From: Thermodesulfobacteriota bacterium
GTDB lineage: Bacteria; Desulfobacterota; GWC2-55-46
NCBI GenBank assembly: GCA_030583865.1
Contig: CP129479.1
Coordinates: forward strand, 1,190,744 to 1,254,743
DNA: 64,000 nucleotides
Reading direction: 5' to 3'
The notes below the pieces were generated by a model that ran no database searches, was not told the DNA's origin, and was given only the letters and a program-made list of their open reading frames with translations. The translations under genes were made by a program, and so were the position numbers. Shown piece by piece: positions 42,751 to 52,659 of this stretch (position 1 is the stretch's first letter; every line of letters begins with the position of its first letter).

Positions 42751-44139
42751 ATGAGGGAATACGACGTCATCGTCGTGGGCTCGGGCCCGGGCGGGCAGAA
42801 AGCGGCCCTTCAGGCCGCGAAGCTCGGGAAAAGGGTCGTTATCGTGGAGAGGAGCCAGTATCTCGGCGGGGCCGGGATACACACCGGGACGCTCCCGAGC
42901 AAGACCCTCCGGGAGATGGCGCTCCTTTATTCAGGTTTCAGGGAGCGGGCCATATTCGGCCTCCAGCTCATAATGGACAGGGACGTCACCCTTAACGAGA
43001 TACTGCACAGGAAGACCGAGGTCATACGCCGCCAGCTCGAGGTGGTGATGGACCAGTTCACGCGGAACCGCGTCGCCATAGCCTACGGCACTGCGTCGTT
43101 CCTGGACAGCCGCACCCTGGAGGTAAGAGGAGAGGGGGGCGGCGGGGAGGTCTTCAAGGCCGGGGTCATAGTGCTCGCTCCGGGCTCAAGGCCGGCGCGC
43201 CCTCCGGAGGTCCCATTCGACTCGGGCCATATCTACGACAGCGACACCATCCTTAAGCTCGACAGTATCCCGCGGAACCTTACCGTAATAGGCGGCGGCG
43301 TCATCGGCTGCGAGTACGCGTGCATCTTCGCCGCACTGGGCGTGAAGGTGAACCTCGTCGAGAAAAAGAAAAGGCTCCTCAACTTCGTGGACGAGGAGGT
43401 CGCGGAAAACCTCACCTACAGGATGAGGCACTCTGGCGTGACCATGAGGCTTGATGAAGAGGTGGTGGACATCGCTGTAGAGGCCCCGGGAAGGGTAGTG
43501 ACGCGCTTGAAAAGCGGAAAGGCCCTTGCCTCCGAGAAGGTCCTTTACACTATGGGCAGGACCGGAAACTCCGACGCCCTCAACCTCGACGCGGCGGGTC
43601 TCAAGGCCGATGCAAGGGGGCTTATATCGGTCAACGAGGACTTCCAGACGGTCATTCCGCACATCTACGCCATAGGCGACGTGATAGGCTTCCCGTCGCT
43701 CGCCTCCACCTCGATGGAGCAGGGGAGGAGGGCCGTCTGCCATGCCTTCCACAAGGAGGGGATAACCTGCGAGCTTCCCGGGCTCCTGCCTTATGGCATA
43801 TATACCATACCCGAGATAGCGATGGTCGGGGAGACCGAGGAGAGCCTTATGCTCAAGGGCGTGCCATACGAGACCGGCTCGGCATACTTCCACGAGGTCG
43901 CGAGGGGGCAGATAATAGGCGACACGCACGGCATGCTCAAGCTCATATTCGACAGGGAGACGAGGAGGCTTCTCGGGGTCCATATCGTCGGCGAGCGCGC
44001 AAGCGAGCTCATACACCTCGGCCAGGCGGTCATGTGCTACGGCGGGCCCATAGACTACTTCAAAGACGCGGTCTTCAATTACCCGACCCTTTCGGACGCA
44101 TACAAGGAAGCGGCCCTGAACGGCCTTAACAAGCTCTGA
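42751..44139 (+). CDS. sthA: Soluble pyridine nucleotide transhydrogenase-like flavoprotein
   Basis: 462 residues, dihydrolipoamide dehydrogenase superfamily. FAD motif VVGSGPGGQKAALQAAKLG, NAD(P) motif IGGGVIGCEYACIFAALG, and AIGDVIGFPSLAST. The usual redox disulfide CxxxxC is replaced by GGAGIHTGTLPSKTLRE with no Cys, which points to SthA (E. coli SthA also lacks the pair) rather than Lpd. SthA moves hydride between NADPH and NAD+. ATG 42733 is in frame, but ATG 42751 has AGGGG at proper spacing. Confidence 0.85.
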   Translation: MREYDVIVVGSGPGGQKAALQAAKLGKRVVIVERSQYLGGAGIHTGTLPSKTLREMALLYSGFRERAIFGLQLIMDRDVTLNEILHRKTEVIRRQLEVVMDQFTRNRVAIAYGTASFLDSRTLEVRGEGGGGEVFKAGVIVLAPGSRPARPPEVPFDSGHIYDSDTILKLDSIPRNLTVIGGGVIGCEYACIFAALGVKVNLVEKKKRLLNFVDEEVAENLTYRMRHSGVTMRLDEEVVDIAVEAPGRVVTRLKSGKALASEKVLYTMGRTGNSDALNLDAAGLKADARGLISVNEDFQTVIPHIYAIGDVIGFPSLASTSMEQGRRAVCHAFHKEGITCELPGLLPYGIYTIPEIAMVGETEESLMLKGVPYETGSAYFHEVARGQIIGDTHGMLKLIFDRETRRLLGVHIVGERASELIHLGQAVMCYGGPIDYFKDAVFNYPTLSDAYKEAALNGLNKL

Positions 44140-44164
44140 CTGGTATCCCGGTTCCCGCCTGTCC

Positions 44165-44193
44165 TTGACATGTCCGGGCCCCGGGGGAATACT
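44165..44193 (+). promoter_or_regulatory. Putative promoter of the alpha/beta hydrolase gene
   Basis: TTGACA at 44165-44170, 17-base spacer, AATACT at 44188-44193. Confidence 0.45.
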
Positions 44194-44234
44194 TACCTGA
44201 TAGGACGCATCCTTAACAAAAAGAACGGTGCTGA

Positions 44235-44891
44235 ATGAGGCTCGTGAGCGACTCGGGATCTCTCGTATACATACCTGCCGGCAGGGTCAGGCTCGAGGGC
44301 GCGCTTGCCGTGCCGGACGGCGCGGAAGGCATAGTCCTTTTTGCGCACGGGAGCGGGAGTTCCCGCCACAGCCCGAGGAACAACTACGTGGCCGGGGTCC
44401 TGAGGAAAGCGGGGCTCGCTACACTCCTCATGGACCTCCTTACGAGGGACGAGGACATCGACTACGAGACCCGTTTCGACATAAACCTCCTTGCGGAAAG
44501 GCTCGACGCGGCTACGTCCTGGCTCGCTGAGGAGGACGCGACAAAGCGCCTGCGTATCGGGTACTTCGGCGCGAGCACGGGAGCTGCCGCGGCGCTAAGG
44601 AGCGCGGCAAGGGCCGGAGAATCGATAGGCGCGGTCGTCTCCAGGGGAGGGCGGCCCGACCTCGCGATGGACGCACTCCAAACGGTGAAATCGCCGACGC
44701 TGCTTATCGTCGGCGGGAGGGACGATATAGTAATAGAGCTGAACAGGAAAGCCTACGAAAAGATAACGGCTGAAAAGGAGATGGTAATAGTCCCCGGAGC
44801 TACCCACCTGTTCGAGGAGCCGGGCGCGCTCGAGGAGGTCGCAAGCCTCGCCGCCAGATGGTTCAGGGAATACCTGAAATCACCGGCATGA
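44235..44891 (+). CDS. Alpha/beta hydrolase (dienelactone hydrolase-like)
   Basis: 218 residues. Oxyanion region LFAHGSGSSRHSPRN, nucleophile elbow GYFGASTGAAAAL (Ser in GASTG), acid in LIVGGRDDIV and catalytic His in VPGATHLFEEPG. These give a complete triad. The family acts on small esters or lactones; the substrate is not predictable. RNNYVAGVLRKAGLATLLMDLLT is typical of the short hydrolases often found next to phosphoribosyltransferase genes. Confidence 0.8.
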   Translation: MRLVSDSGSLVYIPAGRVRLEGALAVPDGAEGIVLFAHGSGSSRHSPRNNYVAGVLRKAGLATLLMDLLTRDEDIDYETRFDINLLAERLDAATSWLAEEDATKRLRIGYFGASTGAAAALRSAARAGESIGAVVSRGGRPDLAMDALQTVKSPTLLIVGGRDDIVIELNRKAYEKITAEKEMVIVPGATHLFEEPGALEEVASLAARWFREYLKSPA

Positions 44892-45038
44892 CAGCTGCCC
44901 CAATTGAAGGACATCCTTGCGGCGCATCGTCCCTTCGAATTCCAGGAAAAACCGGCGTGAAAAGGTTGCGGACGGCGCTTTTTCAAAGTAAAATCCCATT
45001 GACCTGTTTGGAACCCCCTTACCATAGGGAAAATTATT

Positions 45039-46196
45039 GTGCTTAAGCTCGCCCGCATATCCGTCCTTCTGGTGGCGGCCTTATTCCTCCCTTCATCGCT
45101 CTTCGGGGAGACGCTCGCTCCCGTCCGCCTCGAAGTGCCGGAGAAGTTCAGAAAGGGCGTATTCAGCGCTGAAAGGAACCTCCAGGCCGTTCCCGGGCTG
45201 AAGGTCTCGGTATACGCGGCCGGAGTCCCGGGTGCCCGGTTCATGGCTGTAAGGGAAGACGGAGTGATATTCTTAAGCTCCCCTTCGGAAGGGAACGTCC
45301 TGGCGCTGCCCGACAGGAATAGCGACGGCGTGGCTGACGAAATCATGGTTTTCGCCAGGAACCTCAAGAGGCCCCACGGCCTGGCCTTCAGGGACGGCAC
45401 GCTCATAGTCGCGGAGACAGGGAGCCTCATAGCCATCGAGGACACTAATGGGGACCTCAAGGCCGATGTGAAAAGGATACTCAGCCAGGACGTGCCCGCC
45501 GGCGGCGGCCACTGGACAAGGACGGTCGTATTGGGGCCGGATAACGCTCTCTACGTGTCAGCCGGTTCGAGCTGCAATGCCTGCATTGAGGCGGACAAAA
45601 GGCGGGCGGCTGTTTTGAGGTTTACGGATTCGAAGGCCGAGATATTCGCAACCGGTTTGAGGAATAGCGTCGGCATCGAGTTCCACCCTCAGACGGGCGA
45701 GCTCTGGGGCGTGGACAACGGCAGGGACAGAATAGGTGACGACATCCCGCCGGAGGAGCTTAACCTCATAGAAAAAGGCGGGGACTACGGCTGGCCCTTC
45801 TGTTACGGGGACCGTGTGCCTGACCCTGAGCTCGGGAGCCCTGAAAGGTGCAGGGACACAGTGCCTCCGGCTGTCGGTATGCAGGCCCATTCCGCTCCCC
45901 TTGGGATCTCCTTCGGCTACGGCCTGGAATTCCCCAAGAGGCTCAAGGAGGCCCTTTATGTCGCATTTCACGGCTCATGGGACAGGACGGTGCCGACAGG
46001 GTATAAGCTCGTCGCAATACCGTTCAGGAACGGAAGGCCTTCTGGAGCTCCGTTCGATGTCGTGACAGGCTGGCTCGTGGAGGGCGAGGCGTGGGGAAGG
46101 CCGGTGGACGCGGTCGTGGGGAAAGACGGCGCGCTTTATCTATCCGATGACAGGGCAGGGGCAGTGTACAGGATAACGTATTCGGGAAAACGCTGA
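45039..46196 (+). CDS. PQQ-dependent sugar dehydrogenase-like secreted protein
   Basis: 385 residues from GTG 45039. Signal peptide (LARISVLLVAALFLPSSLFG), then a six-bladed propeller of the soluble glucose/sorbosone dehydrogenase type: VYAAGVPGARFMAVREDG, RPHGLAFRDGTLIVAE, LRNSVGIEFHPQTGELWGVDNGRD, GGDYGWPFCYGD, and AFHGSWDRTVPTGYKL. This matches proteins called L-sorbosone dehydrogenase. Whether PQQ is really bound is not certain from sequence. Periplasmic. Confidence 0.82.
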   Translation: MLKLARISVLLVAALFLPSSLFGETLAPVRLEVPEKFRKGVFSAERNLQAVPGLKVSVYAAGVPGARFMAVREDGVIFLSSPSEGNVLALPDRNSDGVADEIMVFARNLKRPHGLAFRDGTLIVAETGSLIAIEDTNGDLKADVKRILSQDVPAGGGHWTRTVVLGPDNALYVSAGSSCNACIEADKRRAAVLRFTDSKAEIFATGLRNSVGIEFHPQTGELWGVDNGRDRIGDDIPPEELNLIEKGGDYGWPFCYGDRVPDPELGSPERCRDTVPPAVGMQAHSAPLGISFGYGLEFPKRLKEALYVAFHGSWDRTVPTGYKLVAIPFRNGRPSGAPFDVVTGWLVEGEAWGRPVDAVVGKDGALYLSDDRAGAVYRITYSGKR

Positions 46197-46197
46197 G

Positions 46198-46328
46198 CAG
46201 GCTGTTGAAAAAGTCGTTCTCCGTCGTTGTCTTCGTCGTTCGTCACTGCGGCGTACCGAAAAGTACGCCTCATTCCTCGCTCCTCAATTCCAACGGGGCC
46301 TCGCATCTGGAGCTTTTTGAGCAGCCTG
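46198..46328. repeat. Family A repeat, copy 3 (complete)
   Basis: CAGGCTGTTGAAAAAG at 46198 and CTTTTTGAGCAGCCTG ending 46328 are inverted. Interior GCGGCGTACC...AAAGTACGCCTCATTCCTCGC. Between the convergent dehydrogenase and glgB. Confidence 0.85.
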
Positions 46329-46454
46329 AATAAAAAACGGAGTTTTGCTATTAGAAAGAAATTTATACCTGCTTCCCCTTCCTGTTTCCCCGTCTAAGGT
46401 GGAAGAATAACTATTCGCTCGCTGCGGGGAATTTGTCCTGAACATGGTTAAAGC

Positions 46455-48392
46455 CTAAGCCTTCCTCTTGAAAAAGACCGCCGAAAGGGGAGGAAGGCTG
46501 ATATCGATAGAAAAGGGCCTCTTGTGCGACGGGATATCCTCCGTTGAAACCCCGCCCAGGTTCCCCTTTCCGCTTCCGCCGTAGATTTCAGAGTCGCTGT
46601 TCAGTATCTCCTGCCACCAACCGCCCTCAGGAACTCCTATCCTGTATTGCTCCCTGTAGACCGGCGTGAGGTTGCAGACTACAAGAATGGTGTCCTCAGT
46701 GTTCCTGCCCTTCCTTAAAAAACTGATAGCGCTGTTCTCCCAATCGTGGAAGTCCACCCACTCGAAGCCATCGTCCGAGAAGTCGAGCTCATACAGGCCC
46801 GGCTCTGTCCGGTAAAGGCGGTTCAGGTCCGCTACCCACCTCTTTACGCCCGCGTGGCAGTCGTAGGCAAGCACGTGCCATTCGAGGCTCTCGTCGTGCG
46901 TCCATTCCCTTACCTGCCCGAATTCCCCGCCCATGAAGAGGAGCTTTTTACCTGGGTGTCCGTACATGTAGCCATAAAGTAGGCGCAGGTTCGCGTGCTT
47001 CTGCCACTCGTCGCCGGGCATCTTCCCTATGAGCGAGCCCTTGCCGTGCACTACCTCGTCGTGGGACAGGGGGAGGATGAAGTTCTCGGTAAAGGCGTAC
47101 CAGATGCTGAATGTGAGCTGGTTATGGTAGTACTTCCTGAAGACCGGGTCCTTTGAGAAGTATTTCAGCGTATCGTGCATCCAGCCCATGTTCCATTTCA
47201 TGCCGAAGCCCAGGCCGCCGAGCCACGTGGGCTTTGAGACCATCGGCCATGCCGTTGATTCTTCCGCAAAGGTCTGCACGTCGGGGAATTCGTGGTACAC
47301 GGCCTCGTTAAGGCGCTTGAGGAACCCTATCGCCTCTATGTTCTCCCTTCCGCCGTGCTCGTTTGGTATCCATTCGCCCTCTTCTCTCGAATAGTCGAGA
47401 TAGAGCATGGACGCCACGGCGTCCACCCTTATGCCATCCACGTGGTACTTGTCGAGCCAGAAAAGGGCCGAGCTTATGAGGAACGAGCGCACCTCGTGGC
47501 GTCCGTAGTTGAATATGTAGCTCGCCCAGTCCGGGTGGAAGCCCTTTCTCGGGTCGGAGTGCTCGAAAAGGTGGGTGCCGTCGAAGTAGGATAGGCCGTA
47601 TTCGTCGCCCGGGAAGTGCGAGGGAACCCAGTCGAGTATGACCCCTATGCCGTTTTGGTGCAGGTAGTCGACGAGGTACATGAAATCCTGCGGCGTGCCG
47701 AACCTGCTCGTCGGCGCGAAGTAGCCGAGGGTCTGGTATCCCCACGAGCCGTAGAACGGGTGCTCCATGACCGGGAGGAACTCGACGTGCGTAAACCCCG
47801 TCTCCTTTACGTATTCGGCGAGCTGGACCGCCATCTCGCGGTAGGAGAGGGACCGGCCGCCCTCTTCAGGGACCTTCCTCCACGAGCCCAGGTGCACCTC
47901 GTAGATGGAGATGGGCTTGTCGAGGGCGTTGCGCTCCTTCCTTTTAATCATCCATTCCTGGTCGCCCCATTCATAGGAGAGGTCCCAGACGACCGAGGCG
48001 GTCTTTGGCGGGCACTCCCAGTGGAAGGCGAAGGGGTCGCCCTTCTGCACCCTGTAGCCGTGGTATCTCGACTTGATGAAGTACTTGTATAGGGTTGAAT
48101 GGCCGAGGCCTGGGACGAAGCCCTCCCAAATCCCGGACCAGTCGTCGCGCACCTTGAGCCTGTGCGTCTCGGTGTTCCAGCCGTTAAAGTCTCCCATGAC
48201 ATAGACGGACTCCGCGTTCGGCGCCCAGACCGCGAAGTGCACGCCCTTGACGCCGTTTACCTCGGAAAGGTGGGCGCCGAGCTTGTTGTAGAGCTTGTAA
48301 TGGTTGCCTTCCTTGAAGAAATATATGTCGTGGTCGGTTACGTGGCTTGATTCATGAAGTACGTTTGGCGAAGTCATGGTTACCCCGTTCAT
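46455..48392 (-). CDS. glgB: 1,4-alpha-glucan branching enzyme (GH13)
   Basis: 645 residues. N-terminal CBM48 with [23 protein letters not shown], then the GH13 barrel: region I DWVPSHF, region [17 protein letters not shown] (nucleophile Asp), region [13 protein letters not shown] (acid Glu) and region [12 protein letters not shown]. It makes alpha-1,6 branches in glycogen. The start at ATG 48392 is followed by a second ATG at 48377. No other glg genes adjoin, but the GH57 enzyme at 1-786 may act on the same polymer. Confidence 0.96.
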   Translation of the reverse strand: MNGVTMTSPNVLHESSHVTDHDIYFFKEGNHYKLYNKLGAHLSEVNGVKGVHFAVWAPNAESVYVMGDFNGWNTETHRLKVRDDWSGIWEGFVPGLGHSTLYKYFIKSRYHGYRVQKGDPFAFHWECPPKTASVVWDLSYEWGDQEWMIKRKERNALDKPISIYEVHLGSWRKVPEEGGRSLSYREMAVQLAEYVKETGFTHVEFLPVMEHPFYGSWGYQTLGYFAPTSRFGTPQDFMYLVDYLHQNGIGVILDWVPSHFPGDEYGLSYFDGTHLFEHSDPRKGFHPDWASYIFNYGRHEVRSFLISSALFWLDKYHVDGIRVDAVASMLYLDYSREEGEWIPNEHGGRENIEAIGFLKRLNEAVYHEFPDVQTFAEESTAWPMVSKPTWLGGLGFGMKWNMGWMHDTLKYFSKDPVFRKYYHNQLTFSIWYAFTENFILPLSHDEVVHGKGSLIGKMPGDEWQKHANLRLLYGYMYGHPGKKLLFMGGEFGQVREWTHDESLEWHVLAYDCHAGVKRWVADLNRLYRTEPGLYELDFSDDGFEWVDFHDWENSAISFLRKGRNTEDTILVVCNLTPVYREQYRIGVPEGGWWQEILNSDSEIYGGSGKGNLGGVSTEDIPSHKRPFSIDISLPPLSAVFFKRKA

Positions 48393-48411
48393 AAGACCAG
48401 CTACCCCCTGT

Positions 48412-48524
48412 CAGGCTGCTGAAAAAGCCCACTTCAAGGCGTCGTCTTAAAAATTGGACACTCCGGCGTACAAAAAAGTGCGCCTCATTCGACTCCTTGC
48501 ATCTTGAGCTTTTTGTGCAGCCTG
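48412..48524. repeat. Family A repeat, copy 4 (complete)
   Basis: CAGGCTGCTGAAAAAG at 48412 and CTTTTTGTGCAGCCTG ending 48524. Interior AAAATTGGACACTCC and GCGTACAAAAAAGTGCGCC. It lies in the glgB leader, within the 369-base glgB-surE divergent gap. Confidence 0.85.
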
Positions 48525-48588
48525 AACGTTTTATTATTAAGCAGCCAGGCGGAAATATCATCAAAAAAACCCGGCGACGGCATGGACT

Positions 48589-48597
48589 AATATAGCA
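48589..48597 (-). promoter_or_regulatory. Putative extended -10 promoter of glgB
   Basis: TGCTATATT on the minus strand. The -35 is weak. It would give a leader of about 190 bases containing the family A repeat. Confidence 0.35.
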
Positions 48598-48669
48598 CAT
48601 TTCGGCGCGCTTTGAGCATGTTTAACCGAACGCCACTTGCCGGGTGCAGCAGGACCGCCTAATATACTG

Positions 48670-48698
48670 TTGAAATAATGGGCAGTTTACATTATATT
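48670..48698 (+). promoter_or_regulatory. Sigma-70 promoter of surE
   Basis: TTGAAA at 48670-48675, 17-base spacer, TATATT at 48693-48698. Confidence 0.65.
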
Positions 48699-48761
48699 TT
48701 TTTATCTGTTTCAACCCCCAAGAGAGGACAGGCGCGCCCATGCCCCTGCTAAACTTGTATA

Positions 48762-49514
48762 ATGGCGGAAAATAGAAAGAAAGTCATCCTGGTCTCCAAC
48801 GATGACGGCATACGCTCCGAGGGGATTTTGAAGCTCGCCTCGGCGCTCCGCCGGGTGGGCACCGTCTATGTGGTCGCGCCGGACAGGGAAAAGAGCGCGG
48901 CGAGCCATTCCCTTACGCTCCACAGGCCCCTGAGGGTGGAGGGCGCAGGAACGCGGATGTACGCCGTGGACGGCACCCCTACCGACTGCGTAACTCTTGC
49001 CGTAAACGGCATACTCGCCGAAAGGCCCGACATAGTGGTTTCAGGCATAAACAAGGGCGGCAACATGGGCGAGGACGTATCCTATTCCGGCACTGTCTCC
49101 GCCGCAATGGAGGGGACGCTCCTCGGGATACCGTCCATTGCCGTATCGCTCCTTGAGAAGGACGGCTACGACTTCGGATATGCGGCGGCCTTTGCAGCGA
49201 GGCTTGCAAGGCACGTGCTGAGGGAAGGGATGCCCAGGGATACCCTCCTAAACGTGAACGTCCCGCCGGAAGCCCCCAGGGGCTACAGGATTACGACCCA
49301 GGGGAAAAGGTTCTTCAGCGACGCCGTCGTGGAAAAGGTAGACCCCAGGGGCAAGAAATACTACTGGATAGGCGGCGACCTCGAAAGATGGGAAGGGGGC
49401 GCGGACGCCGACTTCAGGGCGGTGCATGACGGCTACGTCTCGATAACGCCCATACACCTCGACATGACCAATTACCGCTCGCTCACGGAACTCCGGGGCT
49501 GGAAGATAAGATGA
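48762..49514 (+). CDS. surE: 5'/3'-nucleotidase SurE
   Basis: 250 residues. The metal-binding [13 protein letters not shown] near the N-terminus, [35 protein letters not shown] and [25 protein letters not shown] are all SurE signatures. It removes phosphate from nucleoside monophosphates and short polyphosphates, helpful in stationary phase. First gene of the surE-pcm-nlpD-sigma cluster. Its ATG has no obvious Shine-Dalgarno. Confidence 0.96.
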   Translation: MAENRKKVILVSNDDGIRSEGILKLASALRRVGTVYVVAPDREKSAASHSLTLHRPLRVEGAGTRMYAVDGTPTDCVTLAVNGILAERPDIVVSGINKGGNMGEDVSYSGTVSAAMEGTLLGIPSIAVSLLEKDGYDFGYAAAFAARLARHVLREGMPRDTLLNVNVPPEAPRGYRITTQGKRFFSDAVVEKVDPRGKKYYWIGGDLERWEGGADADFRAVHDGYVSITPIHLDMTNYRSLTELRGWKIR

Positions 49515-50212
49515 AAAAGGCCGGGGCCGCGCAGCCGGCGTTGAGGATCAAGCGAGACATATACGAGCGGTCGAGGCGGCACATGCTGGAGACCCAGCTC
49601 ATACCGCGCGGCATAAGGTCGAGCGCGGTGCTCGACGCCATGCTGGCCGTCCCCAGGCACCTATTCGTGGACGAGGCGCTCCATTCGCAGGCATACTCGG
49701 ATTTCCCCCTCCCCATAGGAGAGAAGCAGACAATATCGCAGCCCTACATGGTGGCTTTCATGGCAGAGTCGCTCGGGCTTACCGGCGCCGAGCGCGTCCT
49801 TGAGATAGGCACGGGTTCCGGCTACCAGGCGGCGGTCCTTTCGCTCCTTGCCGGTAAGGTATACTCGGTAGAGCGGATATCCAAGATAGCGGACAGGGCG
49901 CGGAAGCTCCTCGACGGCCTCCTTTGCCGTAACGTCGTCATAAGGGTGGGGGATGGCACAATGGGGTGGCCCGACGAAGCGCCGTTCGACGCGGTGATCG
50001 TCGCCGCTGGCTCGCCCGAGGTGCCGCAGGCCCTCGTAGACCAGATGAAGCCGGGCGGAAGGCTGATAATACCCGTCGGGGGAGAGGACTCGCAGAGGCT
50101 TTTGAGGATAACCAGAAAGGCCGGGGGCGCGGTGACGGAAACGCTCGGCGCGTGCAGGTTCGTAAAGCTCATCGGAAAGGCGGGCTGGCGGGAAGAGAAG
50201 GACCGTGCCTGA
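49511..50212 (+). CDS. pcm: Protein-L-isoaspartate O-methyltransferase
   Basis: 233 residues. SAM-binding motif [17 protein letters not shown], and PCM-specific [15 protein letters not shown] and [10 protein letters not shown]. It repairs isoaspartyl damage in ageing proteins. ATG 49511 overlaps the surE stop (ATGA). SAM comes from metK and SAH is cleared by ahcY, both in this window. Confidence 0.95.
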   Translation: MKKAGAAQPALRIKRDIYERSRRHMLETQLIPRGIRSSAVLDAMLAVPRHLFVDEALHSQAYSDFPLPIGEKQTISQPYMVAFMAESLGLTGAERVLEIGTGSGYQAAVLSLLAGKVYSVERISKIADRARKLLDGLLCRNVVIRVGDGTMGWPDEAPFDAVIVAAGSPEVPQALVDQMKPGGRLIIPVGGEDSQRLLRITRKAGGAVTETLGACRFVKLIGKAGWREEKDRA

Positions 50213-50678
50213 CCGCCCGTCAAGCAGGCCCGTCATAGGGATCATCGGCTCCGGGCTTGAAGACGGATCCCTTAACGCACTCGCGGAGGTGACCGGGGCC
50301 CTAATAGCCGAAGCCGGGTGCGTTCTCGTAAACGGCGGCCTCGGCGGGGTAATGAGGGCATCGGCAAGGGGCTGCAGGTCCAAGGGCGGCATTTCAATCG
50401 GCATGCTCCCGGGGCTCGACCCAGGAGAGGCCAACGAGTACGTAGACATCCCCATCCCGACCGGCATGGGCGAGATGAGGAACGCCCTTATAGTAAGGGC
50501 GGCCTCGGCGCTCATAGCCATAGGCGGCGGCTACGGCACGCTTTCGGAGATGGCCCTTGCGCTCAAGTCAGGAAAGCCGGTCATAGGCATAAAGACGTGG
50601 GACATATCCGCCGAAGTGATGAAAACGGAAAGCCCGGCCGAGGCAGTAAGGCTCGCGTTTAAGGCGGGCGGCTTTTAG
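50205..50678 (+). CDS. TIGR00725-family Rossmann (SLOG/LOG-like) protein
   Basis: 157 residues from GTG 50205, overlapping pcm by 8 bases. [10 protein letters not shown] at the N-terminus, [51 protein letters not shown]. The GGGxGTxxE motif is shared with lysine-decarboxylase-like nucleotide-binding proteins. The exact role is unknown; a nucleotide ligand is likely. It is an insertion between pcm and nlpD compared with enteric bacteria. Confidence 0.82.
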   Translation: MPDRPSSRPVIGIIGSGLEDGSLNALAEVTGALIAEAGCVLVNGGLGGVMRASARGCRSKGGISIGMLPGLDPGEANEYVDIPIPTGMGEMRNALIVRAASALIAIGGGYGTLSEMALALKSGKPVIGIKTWDISAEVMKTESPAEAVRLAFKAGGF

Positions 50679-50679
50679 C

Positions 50680-50747
50680 CAGGCTGCTGGAATAACCCGA
50701 TCCGCAGTCCTCATTTTTAGACTCCTTGTCGAGCTTTTGGTAGCCTG
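50680..50747. repeat. Family A repeat, short degenerate copy
   Basis: CAGGCTGCTGGAATAAC at 50680, CCTCATTTTTAGACTCCTTG inside and GAGCTTTTGGTAGCCTG ending at 50747. Middle of the element deleted. Confidence 0.65.
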
Positions 50748-50793
50748 TTTAAGATTTTAGTTTTTCAGCAACTTTCAGAAAAAAAGAGTCCTG

Positions 50794-51483
50794 ATGTTTT
50801 TTTTGAGCACCCCCTTCCACAGAATCGTTCCACTGTCTCTCCTCTTTTTTTTCGCGCTTCTTTCAATTCCAGGCTGCGCCGGTCCTGGCGTATATCACAC
50901 GGTCAACAAGGGTGAGACCCTCTGGAGGATATCCAAGACCTACGGGGTGGAGCTCCAGGAGGTCGCCGAGATAAACAATATAAAAGACCCCACTGACATA
51001 AAGGCAGGCGCGAAGATATTCATACCCGGAGTGGCGAAAGTAAGGAAGGTAAAGCCTTATTCGCCGCCTGCATCCGGCGGAAAGGAAGAGGCCGGGCGCA
51101 TTGTGGTGGAAAAAGGGCGGTTCATCTGGCCCGTCAAAGGGGTTGTCATATCGCATTTCGGCATGAGAAACGGCGTGCGGCACGGCGGCATGGACATAAA
51201 GGCGGAAGAGGGCGCGCCAGTCTTTGCCGCGGATTCCGGCGAGGTCGTCTTCGTTGACTCGAACATGCGCGGGTACGGGAGGATAATCATATTAAGGCAC
51301 GCGGATGACTATTATTCGGTATACGCGCATAACAGGGAAAACCTTGTAAGCCACGGTGAAAGGGTGGAAAAGGGCGCGCGAATAGCGACGGTCGGCCGCT
51401 CGGGCAACGCCTCGACACCGCACCTCCACTTCGAGATCCGGCAGGGAAAGACCGTAAGGAACCCGCTTTTTTTCTTGCCATGA
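50794..51483 (+). CDS. nlpD: NlpD-like LysM/M23 murein hydrolase activator lipoprotein
   Basis: 229 residues. Lipoprotein signal ending IPGC, a LysM domain (about 33-79, YHTVNKGETLWRISKTYGVE, ADIKAG-like TDIKAGAKIFIPG) and a C-terminal M23 (LytM) domain (about 118-225: GVVISHFGMRNGVRHGGMDI, YYSVYAHNREN, TPHLHFEIRQG). HxxxD (HGGMD) and HLHFE are present, so unlike E. coli NlpD, which is degenerate, this one may be catalytic. Its position before the RpoS-like gene supports the NlpD label. Confidence 0.88.
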   Translation: MFFLSTPFHRIVPLSLLFFFALLSIPGCAGPGVYHTVNKGETLWRISKTYGVELQEVAEINNIKDPTDIKAGAKIFIPGVAKVRKVKPYSPPASGGKEEAGRIVVEKGRFIWPVKGVVISHFGMRNGVRHGGMDIKAEEGAPVFAADSGEVVFVDSNMRGYGRIIILRHADDYYSVYAHNRENLVSHGERVEKGARIATVGRSGNASTPHLHFEIRQGKTVRNPLFFLP

Positions 51484-51577
51484 CGCGAGAATTGTTGTAA
51501 AAGGTTTAAAACCGGAAACGCGACCTGATATGCTTCTTTGTCCCGGACTAATCCTTTAGGGAAGGGGTAGAGGCCGT

Positions 51578-52489
51578 ATGGAGAAGCATGAGGGCTCAAA
51601 TCAGGGCACTTTCATCAGGAAGCACACCCGGGACGGCAGCGAAGGGTGTGACGGCTTTTCAACCGATTCTGTAAAGTTCTACTTCAACACCATCAAGAAG
51701 TTCCCGCTCCTTAAACCTCCCGAAGAAAAGCTCCTCGCGAAAAGGATAACGAAAGGCGACCAGGATGCAAGGCGCCGGATGATAGAGGCGAACCTCCGTC
51801 TCGTGGTCAATATCGCGAAGAAGTACATGAACAGGGGCTTTCCGCTGCAGGACCTTATAGAGGAAGGCAACATAGGGCTAATAAAGTCCGTGGAGCGGTT
51901 CAGGGCCTCCAAGGGCTGCAAGTTCTCCACATACGCCACCTATTGGATAAAGCAGTCCATCGAGAGAGCCATCGCCAACCAGGCTAACGTCGTTAGGCTC
52001 CCCATCCATGTCACAGCGGACATCTCGAAGCTCTGCAGGGCGACAAGGGAGCTTACGATGGCCCTCAGCAGGGAGCCTGACTGGAGCGAGCTTGCCGAAC
52101 GGACCGGCTTTACCGGGCGGTATGTAAAGAAGCTCGATTCAATCGGAAAAAAGAGCTATTCGCTCGAAGCGTCCCTCCCGGACGGAAGCGAGCAGTCGCT
52201 CCTCGACAGGCTCGAGGACCCGGCAACGCTTCCCCAGGTCGACCTCCTCGACTGCAAGCGCAAGGCCGAAAGAGTGAACGCGTGGCTCGCCTCCCTCGAC
52301 GAAAACGAGCGCAGCGTCATAAAGCTCAGGTTCGGCATAGGGAACGGCGGCCCGGAGACGCTCGAAGCCATAGGCAAGGCCTTCGGGGTCACGAGGGAAA
52401 GGGTGCGCCAGATAGAGGTGAAGGCCCTCGGGAAATTGAAAAGCCTCGCAAGGGACAGGGACAAGGTAGCTTCCCTTGATGCCCTCTGA
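51578..52489 (+). CDS. rpoS: RpoS/RpoD-type sigma-70 family sigma factor
   Basis: 303 residues, no region 1.1. Region 1.2 (SVKFYFNTIKKFPLLKPPEE), region 2 with RLVVNIAKKYMNRGFPLQDLI and ATYWIKQSIERAIANQANVVRLP, region 3, and region 4.2 ETLEAIGKAFGVTRERVRQIE. The size and the surE-pcm-nlpD neighbours match RpoS. A role in stationary phase or general stress is inferred from this context, since the sequence alone does not separate RpoS from other group 2 factors. Confidence 0.85.
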   Translation: MEKHEGSNQGTFIRKHTRDGSEGCDGFSTDSVKFYFNTIKKFPLLKPPEEKLLAKRITKGDQDARRRMIEANLRLVVNIAKKYMNRGFPLQDLIEEGNIGLIKSVERFRASKGCKFSTYATYWIKQSIERAIANQANVVRLPIHVTADISKLCRATRELTMALSREPDWSELAERTGFTGRYVKKLDSIGKKSYSLEASLPDGSEQSLLDRLEDPATLPQVDLLDCKRKAERVNAWLASLDENERSVIKLRFGIGNGGPETLEAIGKAFGVTRERVRQIEVKALGKLKSLARDRDKVASLDAL

Positions 52490-52495
52490 GCTTAG

Positions 52496-52627
52496 CAGGC
52501 TGCTGAAAAAGCCGTTCTCCGTCGAAGGCTACGTCGCTGGCTACGAAGGCGTTCAAGAAAAGTACGCTCATTCCTTGCCCCCCTGTTCCTAATGGGGGGG
52601 CGCATCTGGAACTTTTCGAGCAGCCTG
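52496..52627. repeat. Family A repeat, copy 6 (complete)
   Basis: CAGGCTGCTGAAAAAGCC at 52496 and CTTTTCGAGCAGCCTG ending 52627. Interior GTCGAAGGCTACGTCGCTGG is shared with the copy at 53304, and CCCCCCTGTTCCTAATGGGGGG is an extra hairpin. Confidence 0.85.
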
Positions 52628-52659
52628 AATAAAAATGGTTTTTTTTAGCAAGCTGTTAG

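Noticed and set aside
48758-48763. TATAAT overlapping the surE ATG
   Set aside because: It would leave no leader and has no -35 partner; a better promoter lies at 48670-48698.
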